A stretch of DNA of 34,126 bases, taken from assembly GCA_031271265.1 (NCBI GenBank), contig JAISWB010000057.1:1-34126 (forward strand). Reading direction: 5' to 3'. This document shows, piece after piece, positions 1-8,281 of the stretch. The DNA is from Desulfovibrio sp. GTDB lineage: Bacteria > Desulfobacterota > Desulfovibrionia > Desulfovibrionales > Desulfovibrionaceae. The notes under the pieces were generated by a model. The model saw nothing but the letters and a program-made list of their open reading frames with translations, did not search any database and had not been told where the DNA came from. Within the stretch, counting starts at the first letter, position 1. Each line of letters begins with the position of its first letter. Made by a program: the position numbers and the translations under genes.

Positions 1-213
1 GCAAGAATTATTAATGAGTTTTATTATTGTCAAGCTATGCAAGGACTTCAATATCATATCAGATCAAGCGGCAGTAATTATAATCAATGGAAAATTGTCA
101 TCTACCCCGGCAATAATCTGGAATGGCTTGATACGTTCAAAGGAAAATTATTGACATATATTCAAAAAGATCTTGGCTATTCTTATGTGACAAGGATAGA
201 TATCACACATTAG
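1..213 (+). CDS. 3' end of an unidentified AT-rich gene (partial)
   Basis: Frame 1 is open from the window edge to a TAG stop at 211-213, giving the last 70 residues of a protein whose start lies outside the window. The fragment is rich in Tyr, Asn, Ile and Lys and ends in IDITH. I recognise no family, domain or motif in it. By hand count it is about 32% G+C, far below the neighbouring genes, and it uses many AT-ending codons, so it looks foreign. It stops 20 bases before the acetyltransferase gene. It could be the tail of a mobile-element or phage-type cargo gene, but nothing visible proves that. The open frame is short and could in principle be fortuitous, although 70 codons without a stop in such AT-rich DNA favours a real gene end. 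Confidence 0.5.
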   Translation, partial: ARIINEFYYCQAMQGLQYHIRSSGSNYNQWKIVIYPGNNLEWLDTFKGKLLTYIQKDLGYSYVTRIDITH

Positions 214-233
214 CGGGTATTCTCACTACAGCT

Positions 234-680
234 ATGAGCATCCGTAAAGGAATACCGTGCGATCATCCGTGGCTTATTGCGTTGTGGCGACGCGCTGTGG
301 AAGGTACGCACCTGTTCTTGTCGGCTCACGATATTCAAGAGATTGAGCAGGAATTGCAAAGCGTCTATCTGCCCGCCGTGGACTTGTGGATTGCCGAATC
401 CGTTGACGATCCGATGAGCGGGATTGACGGCTTCATGGGCCTGGACGGATCCAAGGTAGAGATGCTGTTTGTCGAACCTGCCCGGCGCGGGCAGGGAATC
501 GGCTCCCGTCTGCTGGACCATGCCCGAAGCCTGCACGGCACGCTGACCCTGGATGTGAACGAACAGAATACGCAGGCGCACGGCTTTTATCTGCATTACG
601 GCTTCATCGAAACAGGACGCTCCGAGGCCGACAACGCCGGGCGCCCTTTCCCGCTCATCCATATGCACTTCGCCGGATAA
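234..680 (+). CDS. yjaB: GNAT-family N-acetyltransferase, YjaB-like
   Basis: This 148-residue protein has the size and motif layout of the E. coli YjaB family of GNAT acetyltransferases, which transfer acetyl from acetyl-CoA to an amine. The acetyl-CoA pyrophosphate loop is RRGQGIGSRLL (about residues 84-94). The downstream DVNEQNTQAHGFYLHYGF block and the final segment with PFPLIHMHF match the YjaB pattern I remember. The natural substrate of the family is not well settled, so no specific role is assigned. The ATG at 234 is preceded by no strong Shine-Dalgarno sequence. The gene stands alone between an AT-rich gene fragment and the yceD-rpmF-fab block and is probably an accessory insertion there. 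Its base composition is closer to the host than that of the fragment upstream. Confidence 0.85.
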   Translation: MSIRKGIPCDHPWLIALWRRAVEGTHLFLSAHDIQEIEQELQSVYLPAVDLWIAESVDDPMSGIDGFMGLDGSKVEMLFVEPARRGQGIGSRLLDHARSLHGTLTLDVNEQNTQAHGFYLHYGFIETGRSEADNAGRPFPLIHMHFAG

Positions 681-706
681 TGCCCTTTCCCGCGACTTCA
701 CGGGCA

Positions 707-735
707 TTGACAAAGCCCGGCCCGCAAGGTAAATG
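707..735 (+). promoter_or_regulatory. possible sigma-70 promoter for the yceD-rpmF-plsX-fab cluster
   Basis: A perfect -35 box TTGACA at 707-712 is followed after 17 bases by TAAATG at 730-735, which matches TATAAT at only three positions. It sits in the 191-base gap before yceD, where an operon promoter is expected. The good -35 box and exact spacing support it; the weak -10 box keeps this tentative. Confidence 0.4.
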
Positions 736-871
736 AAACGGCCCTGTGACGCCGGGTACCGCGCTCGGGGCGCGATGCAGGACGCATGTCCGGGCGCGAC
801 AGAGAACACGCGGCCGGTGAGACTCCGGCAATTTTTTTGAAAAACTCCAGTCCGCCGGACATGGAAACACC

Positions 872-1537
872 TTGCCGGACCGACCCGTGAACGACAACTG
901 GATAGCCCTGCACACTGTCCCCCGCGCGGGGAAAACCCTTGTCTTCAGCGATCAGGCAGTCTGGCGCCGTCCATTGGACGAGTTCGGTGTGCCGTGCACA
1001 ATCCTGGAGGATATCAAGGCGGAAATTTTCGTTCTCCCGCTTGATGAAGGGGTACTCTTCAGGGGCCGGATCACCGGCAGCATCGCCCTGCCCTGCGACC
1101 GTTGCGCCGACGAAGCACGGGTAAAACTGGAACACGCCTTTGACGAATTTGAACCCTACCCCGCCGGCGTTAACCTTCTGCCCGAAGACGAGGCGAAAGA
1201 ACGCGCTCCCAGGCAACGCGCGGCGCAACGCAAAGGCGGCGGACGCAAGAGCGCGGGCGGAAAAGACGGGGAACTGTCCGGCGCCGACGTGACGACGGAC
1301 GCCGACGAGGCCGTGATACGCAACTCGCCGCACGGACAGGGAGTGGAAATCAACCCCGCCGCTCTGGCATGGGAAGAATTTTCTCTTGCCTTGCCGGTAA
1401 AGCCGCTGTGCAGGGAAAACTGCCTGGGGCTGTGCCCGGTCTGCGGCAGGAACAGAAATCTGGAAAGCTGCGACTGCGGCACCGGCGGAACGGACCCCCG
1501 CCTGTCGGTTCTGCACGCCTTCAAGGCGAAAGCGTGA
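872..1537 (+). CDS. yceD: YceD/DUF177 family protein (23S rRNA accumulation)
   Basis: This 221-residue protein belongs to the DUF177/YceD family, whose members are linked to 23S rRNA and large-subunit maturation and are almost always encoded directly before rpmF, as here. A first cysteine pair lies in the CDRCADEA segment (about residues 73-80). The C-terminal zinc-like cluster has CxxxCLGLCPVCGRN and then CDC (about residues 173-195). A basic, Gly/Arg/Lys-rich low-complexity stretch between them (about residues 110-135) is longer than I would expect. The start is uncertain: TTG at 872 has a weak GGA upstream, and GTG at 887 in the same frame is an alternative. The ATG at 861 is out of frame and closes quickly. 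The product is probably cytosolic and ribosome-associated. Confidence 0.85.
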   Translation: MPDRPVNDNWIALHTVPRAGKTLVFSDQAVWRRPLDEFGVPCTILEDIKAEIFVLPLDEGVLFRGRITGSIALPCDRCADEARVKLEHAFDEFEPYPAGVNLLPEDEAKERAPRQRAAQRKGGGRKSAGGKDGELSGADVTTDADEAVIRNSPHGQGVEINPAALAWEEFSLALPVKPLCRENCLGLCPVCGRNRNLESCDCGTGGTDPRLSVLHAFKAKA

Positions 1538-1586
1538 CGAGAATTCCGGCTTGATGCGCGGATATATATCGAAATAAGGAGAGACC

Positions 1587-1763
1587 ATGGCCGTCCAACA
1601 AAACAAAAAATCAAAATCCAAAAAAGGCATGCGCCGCTCGCATCATCGCGTGCCCGTGCCCGCCGTGGTCCTGTGCGCGTGCGGCAATCCCACCGTCCCT
1701 CACGCCGTATGCCCGTCCTGCGGCAACTATCGCGGACGCAACTATACGGCCCAGGCCGAATAA
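1587..1763 (+). CDS. rpmF: 50S ribosomal protein L32
   Basis: The 58-residue product starts MAVQQNKKSKSKKGMRRSHH, the hallmark basic N-terminus of L32. It carries a zinc-binding set of four cysteines: a CxC pair (CAC) near residue 30 and a CPSCG pair near residue 43, so it is the zinc-containing (C+) form. A strong Shine-Dalgarno AAGGAGAG lies at 1576-1583, four bases before the ATG. L32 is a structural component of the large ribosomal subunit. Its place between yceD and plsX is the classic arrangement that links ribosome synthesis with fatty-acid synthesis, and plsX begins six bases after the rpmF stop, so the two are very likely cotranscribed. Confidence 0.97.
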   Translation: MAVQQNKKSKSKKGMRRSHHRVPVPAVVLCACGNPTVPHAVCPSCGNYRGRNYTAQAE

Positions 1764-1769
1764 CAACGC

Positions 1770-2825
1770 ATGTCCCCCGCGTCCTGCGCAGCGCCGGTCA
1801 TCGCCGTTGACGTGATGGGAGGCGACTTCGGTCCGTCCGTCGCCGTTCCCGGCGCCCTTGAAGCCGCCCGCAAAGGCAGCTTCAGCGTGTTGCTGGTCGG
1901 GGACAAGGACGTCGTGGGCAACACGCTGAAAGAGTGCAACGCCGAAGGCGTAGCCTACGAGGTCGTCCATGCTTCGCAAACCGCGCTCATGGGCGAAAAA
2001 CCTTCGGACATCCTGCGCCGCAAGAAAGACTCATCCATTCAGGTAGCCTGCCGGCTGGTCAAGGACGGCGCTGCCCAGGGAGTGGTCAGCCCCGGACATT
2101 CCGGGGCCAGCGCGGCCTGCGGCATGTTCATCATGGGACGCATGACCGGCATAGACCGCCCCGCCCTGGTTTCAGTTCTGCCTTCGGAAAAACAGCCCAC
2201 CGTGGTGCTTGACGTGGGCGCCAACGTGGATTGCAAGGCCTACCACCTGTTCCAGTTCGGACTCATGGCCGACGCCTTCACCAAAACCGTGCTCTCCCGC
2301 CCCAACCCCAGCATAGGTCTGCTATCCATCGGGGAAGAGGAAGGCAAAGGCAACACCCTGGTCAAAGAAGCCTACGACATCTTCAAACTGACCAACAACG
2401 TGAATTTCGTCGGCAATGTGGAAGGAAAAGACATTTTTTCCGGCGAGGTGGACATCATTGTCTGCGACGGCTTTGTGGGCAACGTGGTGCTCAAGCTGGC
2501 GGAAGGACTCTCCGGATCACTGTCGCGCATACTCAAACGCGAACTGCTGAACAGCACCGTGGCGGCGAAAATAGGTTCGCTGCTTTCCAAAGGCGCCTTT
2601 TCCCGCTTCTCCCGTTTCGTGGACTACGCCGAATACGGCGGGGCGCCCCTGCTCGGCCTGCAAGGCATAGTGATCGTATGTCACGGTCGCTCCAACGCCA
2701 AGGCCGTGAGCAATGCGGTCGGCATGGCCGCAGCCTTCGTGAAGAAAAAAACCAACGAGCGCCTGAATGCCAATATTTGCGCAAATGAAGAACTTAACCG
2801 CTTCAGCAAGGCCGTAAAAACCTGA
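1770..2825 (+). CDS. plsX: phosphate acyltransferase PlsX
   Basis: PlsX converts acyl-ACP and phosphate to acyl-phosphate, the donor used by PlsY to make lysophosphatidic acid; it is a peripheral enzyme at the inner face of the membrane. The 351-residue length is normal. The N-terminal VIAVDVMGGDFGP segment is diagnostic, and GFVGNVVLKLAEG and the C-terminal HGRSNAKAV blocks also fit the family. The ATG at 1770 follows rpmF by six bases with only a weak ribosome-binding site, suggesting translational coupling. The gene stands with fabH, fabG, acpP and fabF in the standard order, so phospholipid and fatty-acid initiation are encoded together. Confidence 0.97.
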   Translation: MSPASCAAPVIAVDVMGGDFGPSVAVPGALEAARKGSFSVLLVGDKDVVGNTLKECNAEGVAYEVVHASQTALMGEKPSDILRRKKDSSIQVACRLVKDGAAQGVVSPGHSGASAACGMFIMGRMTGIDRPALVSVLPSEKQPTVVLDVGANVDCKAYHLFQFGLMADAFTKTVLSRPNPSIGLLSIGEEEGKGNTLVKEAYDIFKLTNNVNFVGNVEGKDIFSGEVDIIVCDGFVGNVVLKLAEGLSGSLSRILKRELLNSTVAAKIGSLLSKGAFSRFSRFVDYAEYGGAPLLGLQGIVIVCHGRSNAKAVSNAVGMAAAFVKKKTNERLNANICANEELNRFSKAVKT

Positions 2826-2883
2826 CCGGCCGGACCGCGGCACACAGGATCAGCGAAAAATTTCCTGAAGGTACACGCAGCTC

Positions 2884-3903
2884 ATGGCGACGCACACAGT
2901 CATCAGCGGATTGGGGATGTCCGTTCCCCCCGAAACGGTCGACAACTCCTATTTCACGACCCGGACGCAGATTACGGACGAATGGATCGTGTCGCGGACC
3001 GGCATATCCGAACGTCATGTTCTGACCGGCGGGCAGACGGGGACGGACCTTGCCCGCGCCGCCGCCCTGCAGGCGCTGGCCGCATCGGGACGCACCGCCG
3101 CGGACGTCACCCATGTCCTGCTCGCCACCTGTACCGCCGATTCCGCCTGTCCTTCCTCGGCCTGCATACTGGCGCACAAGCTGAACCTGAACAACCCCCT
3201 GGCCGTCGACGTCAACGCGGCCTGTTCCGGTTTCATAAATTGCCTGATCCTGGCCGATGCGCTGATCGCCCGCGACCCTTCTGCCTGCGTACTCCTGGTT
3301 GCCGCGGAAAGCCTGTTCCAGCGCTGCAACATTGACGACCCCGCAACGGCGGTGCTCTTCGGGGACGGAGCCGGAGCGGCGGTCATGGAGAGCGCGGCGG
3401 CCGTAAAAGACGCCGCGCCCGCGCTCCGCGGAGAACTTCTGGACGCGCTGGCGGCTTCGGACGGCGCAAACGGCAACCTTCTGCTCCTGAACGGCGGATT
3501 CGCCTCCGCACCGTATGCGCTCGGCGACACCGTAGGACCGGAATACTTCGTCCGCATGCAGGGCAGGCAGCTTTTCAAACACGCCGTGCGCCGCATGGCC
3601 GGTGCCTGCACCCGAATTCTGGAGCGCAACGGGCTCAGCGTGCGTGACGTCGACCTTTTTGTCCCCCATCAGGCCAACCTGCGCATCATAGAATCGCTGT
3701 TCGCCCACCTGGGCGCGGACATGGACAAAGTCTTTCTGAACGTGCAGAAATACGGCAACACCTCGGCGGCATCCATACCCATAGCCTTGAGCGAAGCCGT
3801 CAACGAAAAAAGGGTGGGCAAAGGCAGCCTGGTCCTCGCCGCCACGTTCGGCGCGGGGTTGACCTGGGGAACGGCGCTCCTGAAATTCCGGGGGTCGGCC
3901 TGA
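2884..3903 (+). CDS. fabH: 3-oxoacyl-[ACP] synthase III (KAS III)
   Basis: FabH condenses acetyl-CoA (or another short acyl-CoA) with malonyl-ACP to start fatty-acid elongation. The catalytic triad is visible: Cys114 in NAACSGF, His262 in VPHQANLRI and Asn292 in YGNTSAASIP. The length of 339 residues is normal. The ATG at 2884 is preceded by GAAGG about 12 bases upstream. It lies 58 bases after plsX and 123 bases before fabG. The last codons and stop form part of a 33-nt sequence that recurs at 31665-31697, an odd feature described separately. Confidence 0.97.
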   Translation: MATHTVISGLGMSVPPETVDNSYFTTRTQITDEWIVSRTGISERHVLTGGQTGTDLARAAALQALAASGRTAADVTHVLLATCTADSACPSSACILAHKLNLNNPLAVDVNAACSGFINCLILADALIARDPSACVLLVAAESLFQRCNIDDPATAVLFGDGAGAAVMESAAAVKDAAPALRGELLDALAASDGANGNLLLLNGGFASAPYALGDTVGPEYFVRMQGRQLFKHAVRRMAGACTRILERNGLSVRDVDLFVPHQANLRIIESLFAHLGADMDKVFLNVQKYGNTSAASIPIALSEAVNEKRVGKGSLVLAATFGAGLTWGTALLKFRGSA

Positions 3904-3927
3904 GCCGGCGCAAGGCAGAACATTGGA
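3895..3927 (+). repeat. dispersed 33-nt repeat, copy A (fabH stop codon)
   Basis: This stretch begins in the last codons of fabH, includes the TGA stop and runs 24 bases beyond. It matches 31665-31697 at 30 of 33 positions, centred on the shared core TGAGCCGGCGCAAGGC. The weaker resemblance continues upstream into fabH codons in both places, so the distant copy may derive from the fabH 3' end. Confidence 0.75.
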
Positions 3928-4026
3928 GTCGAACTTTCATGTTCGTGTTCTACCGGCGCGGCGATTGAAACTCTTCCTAAAGCGGACTATGCTCGGCTCG
4001 CCGCCGATGCGGAACGGAAAAACATA

Positions 4027-4770
4027 ATGGACAAGAACATGCTTACGGCTGTGGTGACGGGCGCCTCGCGCGGCATCGGCAGATGCACGGCGGCAACGCT
4101 CGGCAGGGCCGGGTACCGGGTGTACCTGACCTACGCGAACAAGGCGGACGAAGCCGAAACAGCGGTCGGGGAAATCCTCTCCGCCGGGGGCAGTGCCGCC
4201 GCCTTTCGTCTGGATGTGGCCGACGCCGCGGCCGTTACACATTTTTTTCAAAATGAAATCAAGGACAAGGTCGACCTGCACATCCTTGTCAACAACGCGG
4301 GCATCGTCAAGGACGGTCTGCTGGCGCGCATGAAAGACGAAGATTTTGACAAAGTGCTGGCGGTTGATTTACAAGGCGCGTTCACCTGTTTGCGTGAAGC
4401 GGCCAAAATCATGATGCGCAGGCGCGCGGGGCGCATTGTGAACATCAGTTCCGTGTCCGGGCAGACCGGCAATGCCGGGCAGGCCAATTACTGCGCGGCC
4501 AAGGCCGGGCTCATCGGGCTGACCAAGGCGGCGGCGAAGGAACTCGCCGTGCGGGGCATCACCGTCAATGCGGTGGCCCCCGGATTCATTGAAACGGATA
4601 TGACCCTGTCCCTGTCCGGCGCGGTCAGGGAACAGATGCTGAAAAATATTCCGGCACAGCGCTTCGGCAGTCCCGAAGAGGTGGCGGAGGCCGTATTGTT
4701 CCTTGCCTCGGACAAGGCCGGGTATATAACGGGACAGGTGCTTGCCGTAAACGGCGGCATGTATTGTTGA
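4027..4770 (+). CDS. fabG: 3-oxoacyl-[ACP] reductase FabG
   Basis: This is a 247-residue short-chain dehydrogenase/reductase that reduces 3-oxoacyl-ACP with NADPH in each elongation cycle. The cofactor loop TGASRGIG lies at residues 11-18 and NNAG at 89-92. The catalytic Ser142, Tyr155 and Lys159 (YCAAK) have the usual 13- and 4-residue spacing. The C-terminal end GQVLAVNGGMYC is typical of FabG. The ATG at 4027 has only a weak purine stretch upstream. It precedes acpP by 68 bases, and the neighbouring genes identify it as the fatty-acid enzyme rather than another SDR. Confidence 0.95.
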   Translation: MDKNMLTAVVTGASRGIGRCTAATLGRAGYRVYLTYANKADEAETAVGEILSAGGSAAAFRLDVADAAAVTHFFQNEIKDKVDLHILVNNAGIVKDGLLARMKDEDFDKVLAVDLQGAFTCLREAAKIMMRRRAGRIVNISSVSGQTGNAGQANYCAAKAGLIGLTKAAAKELAVRGITVNAVAPGFIETDMTLSLSGAVREQMLKNIPAQRFGSPEEVAEAVLFLASDKAGYITGQVLAVNGGMYC

Positions 4771-4838
4771 CGCAAAAGAGCGCGGACCGCGTCCGGGCGG
4801 CGGCGAACGGGTGAAGCAGCGAACACTTTGGAGGACAC

Positions 4839-5072
4839 ATGTCTGTTGAAGAGAAGGTTAAAAAAATCATCATGGACCAGCTTGGCGTTTCCGCCGACGA
4901 AGTCACACCCGAGGCGTCTTTCGTGGAAGACCTCGGGGCGGATTCCCTTGACCTCACGGAATTGATCATGGCCATGGAAGAGGAATTTTCCCTGGAGATC
5001 GACGACGAGGAAGCGCAGAAACTGCTCAAGGTCAAAGATGCCGTTGCTTACGTGGAAAAACATGCCGCATGA
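4839..5072 (+). CDS. acpP: acyl carrier protein
   Basis: The 77-residue acidic protein is the carrier of growing acyl chains. The phosphopantetheine attachment site is Ser36 in the [11 protein letters not shown] motif. The length and the acidic helix with MAMEEEF are typical. A good Shine-Dalgarno GGAGG lies a few bases before the ATG at 4839. The gene is followed by an unusually long structured gap of 385 bases before fabF, which may set the acpP:fabF expression ratio, since acpP is normally the most abundant transcript of such operons. Confidence 0.98.
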   Translation: MSVEEKVKKIIMDQLGVSADEVTPEASFVEDLGADSLDLTELIMAMEEEFSLEIDDEEAQKLLKVKDAVAYVEKHAA

Positions 5073-5164
5073 CACGCGGCCGCTGACGCAGCTTCGGCAT
5101 TTTCTCCTTGTGCTTGTCGTTGGAGCAGTTCAACTTTGAAAGAGCGCCTCCCCGATGCGGGAGT

Positions 5165-5187
5165 CCGGGGTAAATCATTTCCCCCGG
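5165..5187. repeat. 23-nt palindromic repeat, copy 1
   Basis: An imperfect palindrome with 11-base arms around one central base; the right arm ATTTCCCCCGG is complementary to the left except for one T. It is the same sequence, with one change, as the perfect palindromes at 25378-25400 and 31881-31903. Confidence 0.8.
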
Positions 5188-5254
5188 CGGGGTCCAGGGT
5201 CGCGGACACAGACTCTGCGCGGCCCCGGTCGCCGGAGGCGCAAAAAATCAACCT

Positions 5255-5339
5255 TGAAATGCTCCGGCGGCGGACACCGCCCGCCTGCGCGACCTTTGCG
5301 GTGTTTCTGCACTTCGTTTCGCTCCGCCGGAGCATTTCA
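5255..5339. repeat. 16-bp inverted repeat with nested hairpin
   Basis: TGAAATGCTCCGGCGG at 5255-5270 is the exact reverse complement of 5324-5339. The 53-base loop contains a further ACACCGC/GCGGTGT pair (5274-5280/5298-5304). In RNA this would be a large stable stem upstream of fabF. Function unknown. Confidence 0.75.
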
Positions 5340-5457
5340 CCTGTACAACATAAACGGTGAAAGGCTCCGATCCGGCGGCAGCGCCGGTATGTATCGCCTT
5401 TTCCTCCGGATACTCGCGGAGCATCCGGCAGGCTACCTTTATTGAAGGATTCCGGCT

Positions 5458-6705
5458 ATGACCCGAAAACGCGTTGTGGTAACCGGCCTGTCCGCCCTCT
5501 CCCCCATCGGTGCCGACATGGCCGAATCCTGGGAGAACCTGCTCGCCGGAAAATCAGGAATAGCGCCGATCACGCTGTTCGACGCCTCCCGCTTCTCCGC
5601 GCGCATAGCCGGGGAAGTCAAAAATTTCAATCCGGAAAATTACGGCATCCCGATGAAACAGGCCAGGCGCATGGACCGTTTCGTCCAGTTCGCCGTGGCG
5701 GGCGCGACGATGCTTATGAAAGACGCCGCCTTCAGCGTCACCGACGACAACGCCCAGGACCTTTCCGTATTTCTCGGCGTCGGCCTCGGCGGACTGAAAA
5801 CCATAGAGGACTTCCACTCCAGGCTTGTTGAGGCCGGCCCGAACAAGGTTTCCCCGTTCATGATCCCCATGCTCATTTCCAACATGGCGCCGGGGCAGGT
5901 TTCCATTTTTACCGGGGCCAGAGGCCAGAACATGGTGGCCACCAGCGCCTGCGCCTCCGCCCTGCACGCGATCGGCTACGCCTATTCCGAGATCCTGCTG
6001 GGAAGAACGGAATACGCCGTGACCGGAGGCGTGGAAGCCACCGTAACCCCGATGGGCATTTCCGGCTTCACGGCCCTGAAGGCCCTGTGCACGGAAAACG
6101 ACGAACCCGAAAAAGCTTCGCGCCCCTTTGACCTGCACCGCAGCGGCTTTGTCATGGGCGAAGGCGCGGCCATGCTCTTTCTGGAAACCTTGGACTCCGC
6201 GCAGCGGCGCGGCGCGAAAATTTATGCGGAAATCGCCGGCTTCGGCGCAACCTGCGACGCCTTTCACATGACCGCGCCGCGCGACGACGGCGAGGGCATG
6301 GCCGGAGCGATGCGCAGGGCTGTTGCCGATGCGGGACTCACGCCGGACGCGGTGGACCACATAAACGCCCACGGCACCTCCACGCAACTCAACGACATGG
6401 CCGAAACCAAAGCCGTCAAGGCCGTCTTCGGCGAACGGGCCTATGATATTCCCATCTGCGCCAACAAAAGCCAGATCGGACACCTGTTGGGCGCAGGCGG
6501 CGCCATCGAAAGCGCCTTCTCCATACTCGCGTTGCGCCACGGCATTATTCCGGGAACCATCAATTACGAAACGCCGGACCCGGACTGCGACCTGAATTAC
6601 ATGGTGGAAGGGCCGAAAGCGATCCAAGCGGAGTACGCCCTGTGCAACTCCTTCGGCTTCGGCGGCACCAACGCCTGCATACTCTATAAACGCCGCAGCG
6701 ACTGA
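5458..6705 (+). CDS. fabF: 3-oxoacyl-[ACP] synthase II (KAS II)
   Basis: FabF carries out the elongating condensation of acyl-ACP with malonyl-ACP. The catalytic Cys165 is in TSACASALHA, the first His in NAHGTSTQLND (about residue 305) and the second in NKSQIGHLLGAGG (about residue 340). The C-terminal NSFGFGGTNA motif is also present. The length of 415 residues is normal. GAAGG nine bases upstream supports the ATG at 5458. A structured 385-base gap separates it from acpP, so it may have its own expression control. glyA follows after 66 bases. Confidence 0.97.
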   Translation: MTRKRVVVTGLSALSPIGADMAESWENLLAGKSGIAPITLFDASRFSARIAGEVKNFNPENYGIPMKQARRMDRFVQFAVAGATMLMKDAAFSVTDDNAQDLSVFLGVGLGGLKTIEDFHSRLVEAGPNKVSPFMIPMLISNMAPGQVSIFTGARGQNMVATSACASALHAIGYAYSEILLGRTEYAVTGGVEATVTPMGISGFTALKALCTENDEPEKASRPFDLHRSGFVMGEGAAMLFLETLDSAQRRGAKIYAEIAGFGATCDAFHMTAPRDDGEGMAGAMRRAVADAGLTPDAVDHINAHGTSTQLNDMAETKAVKAVFGERAYDIPICANKSQIGHLLGAGGAIESAFSILALRHGIIPGTINYETPDPDCDLNYMVEGPKAIQAEYALCNSFGFGGTNACILYKRRSD

Positions 6706-6771
6706 CCTCGGCCGCGCCCGGCGCCGGCATCCTGCGCGGCGGCGGCGGCTTTACCGCTCAAGGAATAATTC

Positions 6772-8010
<1,239 letters not shown>

Positions 8011-8012
8011 AG

Positions 8013-8054
8013 CCGATTTCGAATTAAAATTGCTGTAATTTTATCCGGAATCGG
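8013..8054 (+). terminator. hairpin directly after glyA
   Basis: Outer arms CCGATT (8013-8018) and AATCGG (8049-8054) enclose inner arms TAAAATT (8025-8031) and AATTTTA (8037-8043) around a GCTGT loop. It begins two bases after the glyA stop. The stem is AT-rich and lacks a T-tail, so it is at best a weak terminator. Confidence 0.4.
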
Positions 8055-8071
8055 AACAGCGCGACAGGCCG

Positions 8072-8086
8072 GCAAGGATACCTTGC
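8072..8086. repeat. short inverted repeat
   Basis: GCAAGG, ATA, CCTTGC: perfect 6-bp arms with a 3-base spacer in the gap between glyA and the deaminase gene. It could be an operator-like site or a small hairpin; there is no direct evidence for either. Confidence 0.35.
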
Positions 8087-8120
8087 TACTCACTTATAGA
8101 GATTTCAGCGCGTTACCTAT

Positions 8121-8255
8121 GAGGGGAGTCGGCCTGAATAATGCAAGGCCGACCGGGAAAGCATCGACCTTGCTCCGGTTCAGGTCGACCCCGGCAGGGT
8201 TTGGGACGGCGCCCCGTTTAATCAGTGTTTTCCTAAGAACGGCGCTGTTGTGCCG
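8121..8255 (+). ncRNA. candidate structured leader RNA (riboswitch-like fold, class unknown)
   Basis: Complementary segments suggest a three-way junction. GGGG (8123-8126) could pair with CCCC (8212-8215). The first arm is GTCGGCCT/AGGCCGAC (8128-8135/8146-8153). The second arm is CCGGG/CCCGG (8153-8157/8190-8194) extended by TCGACCT/AGGTCGA (8164-8170/8182-8188). Downstream, GCCCCGTT (8211-8218) can pair with AACGGCGC (8238-8245, one mismatch), and CGGCGC can pair with GTGCCG (8240-8255). These overlap each other and the junction stem, so they look mutually exclusive, as in a riboswitch expression platform. The region is the leader of the dCMP deaminase/riboflavin genes, yet the conserved FMN-riboswitch boxes are absent. 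Pairings were found by eye only. Confidence 0.35.
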
Positions 8256-8281
8256 CTTTCAGACACAGGTCCACGCTCTCC

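Larger units (their letters stand above)
5073..5457. other. long structured gap between acpP and fabF, no gene
   Basis: The 385 bases hold no convincing gene; short open frames here have no family resemblance or start signals. Near the start a GCTG/CAGC mini-hairpin (about 5085-5095) precedes a T-rich stretch and could be a weak attenuator. The gap contains palindrome copy 1 at 5165-5187 and a 16-bp inverted repeat at 5255-5270/5324-5339. The sequence TTCAACTTTGA at about 5128 resembles the start of the repeat unit found near 25.4 and 31.6 kb, so this gap appears to be built from dispersed repeats. Confidence 0.6.

Noticed and set aside
5136..5445. Short plus-strand frames in the acpP-fabF gap
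   Set aside because: They run through palindromes and inverted repeats, have no ribosome-binding site and match no family.
8121..8220. SRP (4.5S), 6S or TPP riboswitch RNA
   Set aside because: The GGTCAGGTCCGGAAGG-type SRP apex, the 6S open-bubble pattern and the CTGAGA/ACCTGA TPP boxes are not present.
8101..8281. FMN riboswitch before the riboflavin genes
   Set aside because: The conserved boxes (such as CAGGGTGAAATTCCC-type and GGCGGT) are absent; only an unrelated fold is seen.
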